Source of the DNA: an uncultured Clostridia bacterium
Lineage (GTDB): Bacteria; Bacillota; Clostridia; TANB77; CAG-508
Direction of reading: 5' to 3'
NCBI GenBank assembly: GCA_948676835.1
Contig: CAPOZU010000004.1
Coordinates: forward strand, 71,353 to 135,352
DNA length: 64,000 nt
The translations under genes were made by a program, and so were the position numbers. The notes under the pieces were generated by a model, which saw nothing but the letters and a program-made list of their open reading frames with translations, was not told the DNA's origin and searched no databases. Shown in pieces: positions 16,946-28,600 of this stretch. How positions within the stretch are numbered: position 1 is the stretch's first letter; the number at the start of each line of letters is the position of its first letter.

Positions 16946-16961
16946 TGTTCCACAAAAAACA
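16946..16961. promoter_or_regulatory. Weak parS-like site
   Basis: TGTTCCACAAAAAACA, 12 of 16 matches to parS, immediately after rsmG. Confidence 0.35.
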
Positions 16962-16966
16962 AATTT

Positions 16967-16997
16967 AAAAGTTCCATATGTTTCATGTGGAACTTTT
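16967..16997 (+). terminator. rsmG terminator that also contains a parS-like site
   Basis: A 13-bp stem (AAAAGTTCCATAT with ATGTGGAACTTTT), then TTCTT. The sequence TGTTTCATGTGGAACT at 16979-16994 within it matches parS at 13 of 16 positions, so the element may serve both uses. Confidence 0.6.
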
Positions 16998-17085
16998 CTT
17001 ATTTATTTGGGTGAAATTGATTGACATATTGAAAAAATTTTTATATTATTATAGGGTAAATTAAATCCAAAAGGAGGGACTTACT

Positions 17086-17874
17086 TTGGGAAGAGTAATT
17101 TCAATAGCAAATCAAAAAGGTGGAGTAGGAAAAACTACTACCGCAGTAAATATAAGTGCAATATTAGCTAAAAGAGGAAAAAAAGTAATGTTGATAGATG
17201 CAGATCCTCAAGGAAATGCGTCAAGTGGTTTAGGTCTTGAAAAAGATATGGAAAATTCATTATATGATGTATTAATTAATGATGCCAATATAGAGGACAC
17301 GCTTCAAGACACAGAAATAAAGACATTAAAAGTATGTCCATCTAATATGGATCTTGCAGGTGCTGAAGTAGAATTAGTTTCGGAAATGTCACGAGAGCAA
17401 AGATTAAAAGAAAAACTTGATGAAGTTAAAGATACATATGATTTTGTTATAATAGATTGTCCACCATCACTTGGATTAATAACTCTAAATGCTTTTACAG
17501 CTTCAGATTCTGTTTTAATACCAGTACAATGTGAATACTTTGCACTAGAAGGATTAGGACAGCTTTTAAATACAATTAATTTAGTAAAAAAACACTTAAA
17601 TAAATCATTAGAAGTTGAAGGTGCAGTTCTTACAATGTATGATATGAGAACTAATTTATCAAATCAAGTTGTAAAAGAAGTAAAAAGATATTTTGAAGAT
17701 AAAGTATATAAAACTGTTATTCCAAGAAATATTAAGCTTAGTGAAGCTCCAAGCTTTGGTATGCCTATAATTATGTATGATGCAAAATCAAAAGGTGCTA
17801 GAGCTTATGAGAAATTATCAAGAGAATTATTAAAGAATACAGAAGCTAGAGAAAAATTAGAGAAGGAGGGATAG
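17086..17874 (+). CDS. parA: Chromosome partitioning ATPase ParA/Soj
   Basis: 262 residues, starting at a TTG (GRVISIANQKGG) supported by AAAGGAGGG 9-10 nt upstream. The deviant Walker A motif KGGVGKTTTAVN lies at residues 10-21, Walker A' DADPQGNASSGLG near 40 and Walker B DFVIIDCPPSLG near 120. It forms ATP-dependent dimers on DNA and acts with ParB-parS in origin segregation; in spore formers Soj also regulates DnaA. parB follows after 2 nt. Confidence 0.97.
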   Translation: MGRVISIANQKGGVGKTTTAVNISAILAKRGKKVMLIDADPQGNASSGLGLEKDMENSLYDVLINDANIEDTLQDTEIKTLKVCPSNMDLAGAEVELVSEMSREQRLKEKLDEVKDTYDFVIIDCPPSLGLITLNAFTASDSVLIPVQCEYFALEGLGQLLNTINLVKKHLNKSLEVEGAVLTMYDMRTNLSNQVVKEVKRYFEDKVYKTVIPRNIKLSEAPSFGMPIIMYDAKSKGARAYEKLSRELLKNTEAREKLEKEG

Positions 17875-17876
17875 AA

Positions 17877-18728
17877 ATGGCAGTAAAGAAAACAGGATTA
17901 GGAAAAGGATTAGATGCATTATTTAGCACACCAATAATAGAAGAAACAGTAAATAAACATCAAGATGAATTAGTAAGAAAATTAAAAATAAATGAAATTG
18001 AACCTAATAAGGAACAAGCAAGAAAACTATTTGATGAAGAAGCTATTGAAGATTTAGCTAGTTCTATTAAAGAATATGGTGTAATTCAACCAATTATAGT
18101 AAGTAAAAAAGATAAATATTATGAAATAATTGCTGGAGAAAGAAGATGGAGAGCATCAAAAAAAGCAGGATTAACAGAAATACCAGCAATTGTAAGAAAT
18201 GATGATGATCAAAGAAATAAAGAGATTTCATTAATAGAAAATATTCAAAGAGAAGATTTAAATCCTATTGAAAAAGCAAGAGGTATAAAGCAATTAATGG
18301 ATGAATATAATTTAACACAACAAAAAGTTGCTGAAAAATTAGGAAAAAGTAGAAGCAGTATAGCAAATACAGTTAGAATATTAAATTTAGATGAAAGAGT
18401 AATAAATTTTGCCTTAGAGGGTAAACTATCAGAAGGACATTGCAAATCATTAATGTCAATTGATGATCCTGAAAGACAATATAATATGGCAAAATACATA
18501 ATAGAATCTGGAGATTCTGTTAGAGAAGCTGAAAAAAAAGTAAAAGTTAGAAAAAAAGTAAAAAAGAAAAATGACAGATATATACCAATATACAGAGATA
18601 TTGAAGATACTTTTCAAGGATTTTTTGGTACAAAAGTTAAACTAGATGCTGGAGAAAGAAAAGGAAAAATAATTATTCAGTATTCATCAAATGATGATTT
18701 AGAAAGAATATTAGGTTTAATAAAATAA
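17877..18728 (+). CDS. parB: Chromosome partitioning protein ParB/Spo0J
   Basis: 283 residues. N-terminal ParA-interacting tail KKTGLGKGLDALFS. CTP-binding ParB/Srx domain with IQPIIVS and the GERRWRASKKAG motif near residue 88, plus ENIQREDLNPIEKARG. The helix-turn-helix that binds parS is at about 140-170 (TQQKVAEKLGKSRSSIANTVRIL). A Lys-rich linker (KKVKVRKKVKKK) precedes the dimerisation tail. It binds the parS-like sites found up to 3.6 kb upstream. Confidence 0.97.
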   Translation: MAVKKTGLGKGLDALFSTPIIEETVNKHQDELVRKLKINEIEPNKEQARKLFDEEAIEDLASSIKEYGVIQPIIVSKKDKYYEIIAGERRWRASKKAGLTEIPAIVRNDDDQRNKEISLIENIQREDLNPIEKARGIKQLMDEYNLTQQKVAEKLGKSRSSIANTVRILNLDERVINFALEGKLSEGHCKSLMSIDDPERQYNMAKYIIESGDSVREAEKKVKVRKKVKKKNDRYIPIYRDIEDTFQGFFGTKVKLDAGERKGKIIIQYSSNDDLERILGLIK

Positions 18729-18740
18729 GGATGTGGTAGA

Positions 18741-19262
18741 ATGGAAAGAATTACCGAATTGCTAGAGAATCAAGATTTTCTGAGAACGATGACAATAACA
18801 AATATTATATTAATAGTATTAGTTATAGTTAACATAATTCATGGAATATATATAAATAGAAAATATATACATTTTATGAAAAAGATAGGAAATGGTAATA
18901 ATATAGATGAAATGTTAAGAAAATATCTTGCAGATGTAAGAGAAATAAAGAAAGATAATTCAGAAATAAAAGCGTATTATACACAATTAGATAATAATAT
19001 AGATTCTTGTATACAAAAGATTGGTCTAGTAAGATATAATGCTTTTAAGGATGTAGGAAGTGATTTGAGTTTTACAATTGCTTTGTTAGATAGAAATGAT
19101 AATGGGGTTATTTTAAACGGATTATATGGATCTGAATCATCAAATATCTTCGCAAAACCAATAAAAGGTGGAGTTTCAAAATATCAATTATCTGAAGAAG
19201 AAAAAGAAGCTTTAGAAATTGCTGAACAAAGTAAAAATTTTATTGCTAAACATAGAAAATAA
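18741..19262 (+). CDS. DUF4446 family membrane-anchored protein
   Basis: 173 residues. One membrane span at residues about 18-38 (ITNIILIVLVIVNIIHGIYI), then a coiled-coil-like stretch (MLRKYLADVREIKKDNSEIKAYYTQLDNNIDSC). The C-terminal domain contains VRYNAFKDVGSDLSFTIALLD and GVILNGLYGSESSNIFAKPI, the signature of DUF4446 proteins, which follow parB in many Clostridia. Function unknown. It is 12 nt from parB and is the last gene of the operon, followed by a terminator. Confidence 0.93.
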   Translation: MERITELLENQDFLRTMTITNIILIVLVIVNIIHGIYINRKYIHFMKKIGNGNNIDEMLRKYLADVREIKKDNSEIKAYYTQLDNNIDSCIQKIGLVRYNAFKDVGSDLSFTIALLDRNDNGVILNGLYGSESSNIFAKPIKGGVSKYQLSEEEKEALEIAEQSKNFIAKHRK

Positions 19263-19292
19263 AAATAAAAGCAAATAAATAATATAAAAATG

Positions 19293-19326
19293 AACGTCTA
19301 AAATCAAAATTTAGACGTTTTTTTAT
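19293..19326 (+). terminator. Terminator of the parAB-DUF4446 operon
   Basis: AACGTCTAAA/TTTAGACGTT stem followed by TTTTTTT. Confidence 0.88.
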
Positions 19327-19729
19327 AATTAATGTTAAATTATATCTAATAAAATGGCAGAAGTCTTAAAATTGATTTTAAAGAGAAAACGTTTTAAAAA
19401 ATCCGTGTAGATATTTCAAGAAAATATTTCAAAATTTATAAAATAAGTAGAAAAAATATAAATTATATATGTGGATAACTTTTTTTTATAAAAAATAAGA
19501 AAAATGATAGAAAATAATATAAAATGAGTAAAAAAAAATAAATTTTTAATTTTAAAAATATAAAATAAAAAAATATAAAAGAGTATAGTGCTTGATAAAT
19601 AAGAGATACAGAAAAAATAAATTTTAAAAATTTCCAAGAAAAAATTAAAAAAAATGAGAAAAATATAATTAGTAAAAAGAAAAAAATTATAAAAAAATAA
19701 TAAAATAAAATTAAAATATTTAAAATTTG
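19327..19729. other. AT-rich non-coding stretch with one exact DnaA box
   Basis: No believable gene. It consists mostly of A-rich sequence on the plus strand. An exact DnaA box on the reverse strand, TGTGGATAA, lies at 19470-19478 and is followed by CTTTTTT, as at 20183. Confidence 0.5.
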
Positions 19730-19759
19730 TTGACAAAGTATAAAAAAATGTGCTAATAT
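19730..19759 (+). promoter_or_regulatory. tRNA-Ser promoter
   Basis: TTGACA (19730-19735), 18 nt, TAATAT (19754-19759), 30 nt before the tRNA. Confidence 0.7.
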
Positions 19760-19788
19760 ATATATGTTGTTAAAAACAGCAACCCAAT

Positions 19789-19880
<92 letters not shown>

Positions 19881-19885
19881 ACAAA

Positions 19886-19914
19886 CCGGAGGCTGAACAA
19901 GCTTCCGATTTTTT
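19886..19914 (+). terminator. Hairpin with T-run between the tRNA-Ser genes
   Basis: CGGAGGCT/AGCTTCCG stem followed by ATTTTTTT. Since the second tRNA has no separate promoter in the 25 nt left, termination is probably partial. Confidence 0.6.
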
Positions 19915-19939
19915 TAATAATAACGAAATTCAAACGTTT

Positions 19940-20032
19940 GGAGATTTACCCAAGTGGCTGAAGGGGACGGTTTGCTAAACCGTTAGGGTTTCGTAAGGGG
20001 CCGCGAGGGTTCAAATCCCTCAATCTCCGCCA
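19940..20032 (+). tRNA. tRNA-Ser (anticodon GCT)
   Basis: A 93-nt class II tRNA. Acceptor GGAGATT/AATCTCC, anticodon GCT in the loop TTGCTAA, long variable arm (TTAGGGTTTCGTAAGGGGCC region) and T loop GGTTCAAATCC. CCA is encoded. Confidence 0.97.
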
Positions 20033-20068
20033 AAAAACTGTTACTAAATCTAGTAACAGTTTTTTTAT
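20033..20068 (+). terminator. Terminator after the tRNA-Ser genes
   Basis: ACTGTTACTA/TAGTAACAGT stem with a 4-nt loop, followed by TTTTTTT. Confidence 0.9.
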
Positions 20069-20182
20069 TATACGAAAGTGCTTTATATAATATAAAGTTT
20101 AAATCATATAAAAAAGTAAAATGAAAATTATCAACAAGGAAAATGCTTGAAAAATAAACATTTTTTGAGAAGTTAAAAAGAC

Positions 20183-20191
20183 TGTGGATAA
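20183..20191 (-). promoter_or_regulatory. Exact DnaA box
   Basis: TGTGGATAA, reverse of TTATCCACA, followed by CTTTTTT as at 19470-19478, giving a shared 16-nt sequence on both sides of the tRNA-Ser pair. Confidence 0.5.
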
Positions 20192-21951
20192 CTTTTTTTA
20201 ATGATTTTATAAAAAAAGTTCTAAAAAAGTTTTAAAAATTATCTAAAAATTTTTTATAAAATAAAAAAATATAATTAAAAAATATATAAAATTGCAAAGA
20301 AAAATGAAAATACAGTAATTTCAAGCCTTTTAAGAATTTTACATAATTCTTAAAAACTAGAGAAAAAATAAAAGAAAAGGATAAAAAAACTAAAAAAAAT
20401 AGAAAAAATTATGAAAAATTTCTATAAATTTTAAAATAAAAATGCAGAGATTTGACTTAAAAGCAATGCAAAAAAATATAAAATAGATAATAATAAAAAA
20501 TACAGCAAAATATTAGTTAAATGCTATGGAATCAATAAATACAACAGATTAAAAATAGAGTTTTTTGACAGAAAAAATATCTTAATTAGAGCAGAATTAA
20601 GTATACTAGAAATGCTAATAAAATTTAGAGGAAAATTAGAAAAAAATTTATAAAAAAAAAATAGAAAAATTAAAAAAATTTCAGAATATTTTAAAAAAAA
20701 TATAAAAAATTTCACTTATTTTTTATAAAAAAGATGAATTTTTAAATAATTTTTTAAGAGAAGTAATTTTTATTAAAAAAAATATTTAAAATACATGACT
20801 ATAAAATCTGACGAAATAGTGTAATGCTTGGAAATAAAGGATTTCAATAAAATAGCTTTTTTTAATAGATAAAACATAGATATTTTATAAAATATCAAAA
20901 AATTAATACAATATAAGAAAATTATATTAATTTCATTCAAATAATAGTCAGAATTTTATAAAAAATAAAATAAGAAATTGGCAAAAGAACAAACACTAAA
21001 TAAATGAAATAAAAATATAGAAAAACATATGGGAATTAAGAGATATACTGACATTAAAAATTAGTTTTTTTAGCTCCAATATTATATAGTTATGTAAAAT
21101 AAATATTTAAATAAAATTAATAAAAACAACATAAAATTTATTCTAAAAAAGTGGTAAAAAATTTAAGAAAATTCAAAGTTAAATAAAAAAATTTAAATTT
21201 TTTTAGGAATTTATTATAATTTTTTAATAAATTAATATCAATTTATTAAAAATTAGTGATGAAAATTTAGCAAGAAAATCAATAAAGATTAGAAATCTTG
21301 ATTTTTCAGGCTTTTATAAAATAATATAAATTCTATAAAAATCAATTAAAAACAATAAAAAAGTAATAAAAAATAGGAAAAAAATGAATCGAATAGGTAT
21401 ATAAACAAACATAAAAATAGTAAAAAATAAATTGATATTTGACTTAAAAACAAACATAAAAATAATAAAAATTAAAATGAAGATGATACTACGAAACAAG
21501 GCTATTTAAGAAAAATAAAATAATTTTTTAAATTGATTTTTTTATACAGTTATGTAAAGAATAATTTCAGGAATTTTTTGAGTATAAATAGATATATTTT
21601 TATAAGAAAATTTAATAAAATAATTAAAGATTTTTACTTAAAATAATCCAAAAAAATTTTTTTAAATCATAAAATATATGCTAAAAAAGAAATTCTTAAA
21701 AATATAATTAATAATTATGTTAAAAAATTATATATCAAACGAGGATTAAATACAAGAAATGCTTATTTTAAGCAAATATTAGTACATTTATTAAAAATAA
21801 TTTTATTTTTAATTATAAGTACTTTTGGATTAAGAAATTAAAATGTTTAAGAAAAAGAAGTGTTTATATTGAAAAAATCTGCAGCAAGAATTGTTATATT
21901 GACAACAAAGATATGTATAAATAAATTTCTGAAAAAATCATAAAAAAACCA

Positions 21952-22010
21952 CTCTAAAATACTAATAAAGCTTTTGGGAATAAAGTGTTTTAGAGAACTC
22001 TTTTTTTTTA
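21952..22010 (+). terminator. Orphan terminator-like hairpin in the gene desert
   Basis: CTCTAAAATACT (21952-21963) pairs fully with AGTGTTTTAGAG (21984-21995, one G-T), followed 5 nt later by nine or ten T. No gene ends here, so it implies a short plus-strand transcript upstream. Confidence 0.55.
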
Positions 22011-23831
22011 GATAAAAGATATATACCAGGAGAAAAATCTTAAGATTATGTTATTAATAATATATGATATTTAGAGAATATAATTTTAATAAAAGTACTA
22101 AAAAATATTGCAATTTTGAGTATAAAAAATGAGTAAAATAAAAAATTTTAAAAATTAATTATGATAATTATAAAAAAAATTTTTCTTTAAAAAAAGAAAT
22201 TTAAAAAAATTTGTGAAAAAGTATTATTTTTTTGTAAAAAGCCAAAATATCTACTTTTTTTGATGCATTTTATTTAAAAATTTTAAGAAAAAGTAAAATG
22301 ATAGAGTTAATAAGTGAAAAAAATATAGTCATAATTTTAATAAAAAACATTAGAGAAATTGAGAATAATAGTGAATAAAAAGCATGGGAAAAGGAATGTT
22401 TAGAGAAATTCCTAACAATAACTATAAGTAAAAAAAGTAGTATTAGATATGTTAGATTTGTAAAAATGAAAAAAATAAAAAAATGAAAATTTATGTTTTT
22501 TTAACAGTATAATAATTAAAGAAATAAGAGTAAAAATTTTTTTAAGAAAAAATTCTTTTATTTTTTAGATGCAAAATGGAAATTCAATTTATAAAAATAA
22601 AATTTTTAAAAAATTGCATAAAAATTCTCTAAAAAAGCATATTTTTTGTTAAAAAAGCAGAGAAACTGAAATTATAAAATAGAATTTAGAAATATTTTTT
22701 TTAACAAATTTTAAAAGTAATTTGTAATAAAATAACAGTAAAAACACATAAAATGTCTTCAAAGTATTGAAAATATTGAAGTTTGTAAATTTGAAAGAAA
22801 AATAAATATTGTTATAATTAATAAAGAAACAAATACTTTTAAATAAAAAGAAAATTTTCTAAAATAAAAAAAGTAAAAAATTCAATAAAAAAATAGCATA
22901 GATTTTCTCAAAATTTTTAATTTTACAATAAATCGTATAAAAAAGTTACTATAAAATATATGTATAATAGCTAAAAAAGTTTACTTTTTCTATAAAAAAG
23001 CCTAAAATAGGCACAAAAGAGGCAGAGGCTTTAAAATCCAAAATAAGACATTTTATGGAAAATATTAATAAAGATATTTAAGAATTTAATAAAAAGCCTT
23101 TAAATTTTATTTAATTAATTTATATTTTTAATATTAAATTAATTATAATATATCATATGGTGATAATATTATAAACTCTGAATGTACTGAAAATAAAGTA
23201 ATTTGAATCATAGATAGTATAGATATAAGTTATATAGAGTAGAAAAAAATAAATAGATCTAATAAATTTATAAATGAGAAAAATATAGATGTTATTTTTA
23301 TAAAAATCAAAAATTTGAAAAACTTTTTTATAAAATATAAAAAAATACATTCTTTTTGTTAATTCAAATATACTATAAAATATGAAAAAAAAGAAGTAAA
23401 ATTATAGAAGCCTTGAAAATAAAAGGATTGAAGAATTTTTTTATTTCTAGATTAAAAAGTGTAAATTAAAGAAAACTACAGAAATGTTTAAAAAAATAGA
23501 GAAAAATAAAATAGAAATGCAGAAAAAGCTTGATATATAAAGGTTTATAAAAATAAAAAAATTAAAATTTTTATATAAAATAAGTTAAAAAGTAAAAAAA
23601 AAATATAAGCAGGCTCTATAGAATAAGAAAAAAATGCAAGATTTTAGTTAAGAATTTACAAAAATAAAAAGTTTTAATAAAAAATAAACAAAAAGAAATA
23701 TATTTTGGCAATGCAAATTGTAATACAAAAGAAATATAAAAGAAATAAATAAAAAACTAAAATCGATGAAATACGCATCTAATAAGGAATATAAAGAATA
23801 TGATCCAAAAGATGAAATGTAATAAAAAAAA

Positions 23832-23855
23832 CTTGCATAACACGTGTAATGCAAG
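23832..23855. promoter_or_regulatory. Palindromic operator-like site, copy 1
   Basis: CTTGCATAACAC joined to GTGTAATGCAAG: a 24-nt palindrome with one mismatched pair. It shares the pattern TTGCATnACA...TGTnATGCAA with the site upstream of the giant adhesin (32662-32683). Confidence 0.5.
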
Positions 23856-25583
23856 AGAGACTTGTGTTTCCTAACTTTCAAAAAACGAAATTTTGCTTAA
23901 ATCTCAAGACTTGCAAAAAAAAGCATTTATGGTAAAATAATGATAAATAAGTATAGAAAGCTGATTAAAGGCTTGAAATATCTATAATTGCTGTAGTTTT
24001 GAAAAACAAGTTTTTGCATAACAAACAGCAATGTTAGTGTAATCGCCTTTATAATAATTTAGAAAAAAAGTTCAAGATTAATGTGAATATAAAGAGGTTT
24101 TTGACTATAAAGCAAATAGCTAAAATAATTTTTTCTTAAAGTTTTCTATAAATTTCCTATAAATCAAAAGGAGTTTGATTTTATAAGAAAAACAAACAAT
24201 TTCTTTGGGAAATAAAGAATGTATACAACAAGATGTATAGTCATAACTCTTCGAAAATTGTTATAAAAGAAAGAAAAAGAATTCAAATTTTATAAAAATT
24301 ATGACAACTAACAAATCATAAAGTTTTTTGTGTTTAAAACTATATAAAAACTCGGTTTTTTACATTTTTTTGTTTAATCAAAGATAGGAAAAAGTAAAAT
24401 TTTATACTAATTTAAATTAAAGATAAAATTTTAGCAAAAAATAGGCTTTTATTATTGTTTTTTTTCAAATTAACTGAAGAAAAATAGTTTTAAAATGATG
24501 TCAATTTTGGCTCTTTTCTGTATCAAATTGACAAAGTAAATATTTAAAAGAAATTTGAAAATTTATATGAAATTTTTTTGTCTATAAAAGCTAGGGAATA
24601 TAACTAATTTTTAAATATGAAAGAATGAATAATTTGTGTATTTATAAGAGAACATAAAGTTGAAAAATTTGATTATTTTTAACCTAATTGTACACATAAA
24701 ATAGCTTATTAAAAAAATAAATTTTAATAAAATTAAACATATTTTAAGCTTTTTTTGTATAAATAAAATATGTTAAATACTAGGCTTTTATATTTTTAAA
24801 TTTAGAAATTTACGAAAAAAGATATAATAAAATTTTAGAAAAGTATAAAATCATTGAAAAATAAGCAGTTGCAAATAAAATTAAAATATAAACTTTTATA
24901 ACTCATTTATTTAGTTAAAATGATTAAATTTAAAAATATTTAGAAACAAGAATACACATATAGTCACATTGACAATAAAAAATGAGAGAATTAAATAATA
25001 GAAAAAAGTCAAAAAATACTATCTAAAAATTTCTTTCTAAAATTGGATAAAAGACTTTGGGATAGTGGAATAAAAGAGTTAATAAATTATATAATTTTTT
25101 TTAGCTGAGAGACTCAATTTAATTAGAAAATTAGAAGTAGTATATTTTATTTTATGTAAAGATAATATTAGTTTTTTGTTAATGAAAATTTTAAAAACTA
25201 ATACTTATTTTTATCTAAAAATTTATAAAAAATAGATAGATTTACATTTTCTTTAAAATTAGCGTTAAAAAAAATAAATTTTATTAAAAAAAATACTTAA
25301 AATTCTTTATTTTTTATAAAAATTAAATAGAAAATAGATTAAAACACTCATGACTTTAGCAGAGTGTTATTAGTGTTTGCTTTGTTAATAAGACAATGCT
25401 TTAAAAAATCTTATTTTATAAAATTAACTGTTATTTTTATTCCTGTGAAAACTAGGGAATATAACGAAATTATAAAATAAGTAAATAAGAAATAAGAGCT
25501 TTTTTAAATATACATAATACTAAAAAAACACCTTATTTTGAACCTTAAAACGTAGTTATATATAATTTTTTTAACAAATAAAA

Positions 25584-25615
25584 AAAGAACTTATAGTGAA
25601 AACTATAAGTTCTTT
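25584..25615. terminator. Terminator of the dehydratase activase gene
   Basis: AAAGAACTTATAG/CTATAAGTTCTTT with a 6-nt loop; T-rich on the minus strand and also usable on the plus strand. Confidence 0.85.
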
Positions 25616-25656
25616 TATATTAATTAGTAAAAAATAAAATTAATGGAGAAATCATT

Positions 25657-28600
25657 TTAAACATTATTTTTATTTTTAAATTTTTTTGTTTTTTCTTTTT
25701 CATAAACTACATTTTCAATTTCAATTGCTTTTTTAGATTGTTTTTTCTTTTTTAAATTATCTTTAGCAACTGTAGTTAATAATTTAATTCTATTAGTTTG
25801 ATTTGTTTCGCTAGCACCAGGATCATAATCAATAGGTGAGATATTTGCATATGGATATTTTTCTCTAATAGATTTTATAACTCCTTTTCCAACAACGTGA
25901 TTTGGAAGACAAGCAAATGGCTGAACACATACAATGTTTGGAATATCGTTTTCTATATATTCAATCATTTCTGCAGTTAAGAACCAACCTTCACCAGTTT
26001 GATTTCCTATTGATAATATATCTTTAACTTTATTTTCTAATTCAAAAATATCGCAAGGTAATAAATAGCCTTTTTTAGATTCTGATAATGCTTTAGTTAA
26101 ATCTTTTTCTAGCATTTCAATTAATTTAATTACAGCTCTAAAAAGTTTTGCCTTTGTTTTATCAATATTTAATAATCTATTATTAGTTACTTTATGTGTT
26201 GCAATAAATTTAATAAATCCCATAAAGTCTGGCGAAATAACTTCAGCACCTTCTTTTTCTAAAACATCAATTACATGATTGTTTCCAAAAGGATGATACT
26301 TAATTAAAACTTCACCAACAATACCAACTTTAGGTTTTTCTATTGAATTATCTAATTCAATAGTTTCAAAATCATGTACCATTTCATAAATGCTTTTCTT
26401 AAATTGATTATATGTAGATTTTGCACATAATGTTTTACATTTTTCCATCCATTTTTCATACATTGCTTGTGATTCACCTTTATGAATTTCATAAGCTCTA
26501 TTTTTTAATAATAGCTTTTGTAGTAAATCTCCATAGAAAACTGCTTTAACTAAATTAATTGCCATTGGAATTGTAATTTTAAATCCTGTGGCTTTTTCCA
26601 TCCCAACAACATTAAAAGAAACAATAGGTACATTTGCAAAACCAGCATCTTTTAGTGCTTTTCTAATAAAACCTATATAATTTGTAGCTCTACAACCTCC
26701 ACCTGTTTGAGACATTATAAGAGCTGTTTTATTTATATCATATTCTCCAGATTGTAATGCTTCAATAAATTGACCTGTTGTTAATATTGATGGATAACAA
26801 GCATCATTATTTACATATCTTAATCCAGTTTCAACAGTTTTTTCAGTACATTCTCTTAATAGTTTTACATTATAACCAACAGCTTTTACAGCAGATTCTA
26901 TTAATTCGAAATGAATTGGAATCATTTGTGGAATTAAAATGGTATATCCTTCATCTTTCATTTGTTTTGTAAAAGGAACTCTTTTAACTTCATAATCGCC
27001 AAGTTCTTTTTTTTCGGTAAAATTATTTTCTTTTTCTTGATTTTCTTCAGCTTTTTGAGCAATACGTTTATTCATACTTGCAAGCAAAGATCTAATACGT
27101 ATACGAATAGCACCTAAATTGTTAATTTCGTCAATTTTTATTAATGTGTACATGTTGTCATAGCTTTTAAGAATTTCTTCAACTTGATCTGTTGTAACTG
27201 CATCCACTCCACAACCAAAAGAATTTAATTGTATCATTTCTAAGAAATCATGTTTACCAACAAATTCTGCTGCTGCATATAATCTTGAATGGAATACCCA
27301 TTGATCAACAACACGTAGATGATGACTTACACCATCTTTAGGTTCGCAAATGCTATCTTCAGATAATACACATAATCCTAAACTTGTAATTAAAGTATCA
27401 ATACCATGATTAACTTCAGGGTCTACGTGATAAGGACGACCTGCTAAAACAATACCTCTTAAGTTATTTTCTTTTATATATTTAATTGTTTCTTTTCCTT
27501 TTCTGCGAACATCATTTTTAAACTTCTGATATTCAGCTTCTGCTGCTTCTGCTGCTTCAAGCAATTCTTTTTTAGTAAATTTATATTCTTTTAATTCTTC
27601 ACATTCATACATTACTTTAGCTAGATTTTTTACATTATCTATTGGTAAGAAGGGATTTAAATATTTTATTTCTGGATTTCTTAATTCCTCAATATTATTT
27701 TTTATAACTTCTGAATATGAAATAACAATAGGACAGTTATAATGGTTATCTGATTCTTCATATTCTTTTCTGTTATATGGAATACAAGGATAGAATATAG
27801 TTTTTATTCCTTGGTTTAATAAGCTCATAACATGTCCATGTGCAAGTTTTGCAGGATAACAAACAGATTCTGAAGGCATAGATTCCATACCTTTTTCATA
27901 AGTTTTTCTATTTGATTTTTCAGAAATAATAACTCTAAATCCTAACTTTGTAAGTAAAGTGAACCAGAACGGATAATCTTCATACATATTTAAAACCCTA
28001 GGGATTCCAATTGTTCCACGTTTAGCATCAGCCTCAGAAAGCGGTTGGTAACTGAATAATCTTTCGAATTTATATTTATAAATATTGGGTAATTCTTTTT
28101 TATCTGAATTTTGATTTCCAGCACCTTTTTCACATCTGTTACCTGATATGAATCGTTTTCCATTTTCAAATGTGTTTATAGTTAATAAACAATTATTCTC
28201 GCAACCTTTACAACGAACATGTGAAATTTTTATATTTAGATTATCAAGTTCATCATTTTTAAAAATAGTTGATCTGTGAGTCATATCTAAATTACTATTA
28301 TATTGTTCTTGTGCTAAAAGTGCTACACCATATGCGCCCATAAGTCCTGCAATATCTGGTCTAACGACCTCTCTTCCGACTATTAATTCAAAAGCACGAA
28401 GAACAGCATCATTGTAAAATGTACCACCTTGTACAACAATATTCTTTCCCAAAGTTTTTACATCTCTAACTTTCATAACTTTTTGAATTGCATTTTTTAT
28501 TATTGAATAAGAAAGTCCACTAGAGATATCACCTACAGAATATCCTTCTTTCTGAGCTTGTTTTATTTTAGAATTCATAAATACAGTACATCTAGAACCT

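Larger units (their letters stand above)
20069..25583. other. 5.5-kb AT-rich gene desert
   Basis: No reading frame here looks real: the few open stretches of 60-77 codons are low-complexity Phe/Ile/Leu translations of A- and T-runs and lack ribosome binding sites. The plus strand is strongly A-rich. Features seen: an exact DnaA box TGTGGATAA at 20183-20191; a stem of 12 bp followed by T9 near 21952-22010; a palindrome at 23832-23855; a 14-nt direct repeat (CTAGGGAATATAAC at 24591 and 25452); and recurring variants of GCTTGAAAATAAA (20145, 20828, 23410, 23969). It may be decayed mobile DNA, a store of short RNAs or a structural spacer near the origin. Confidence 0.6.

Noticed and set aside
20524..23881. 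Minus-strand frames of 60-77 codons in the gene desert
   Set aside because: Composition is Phe/Ile/Tyr from poly-A on the other strand, and there is no ribosome binding site or recognisable domain.
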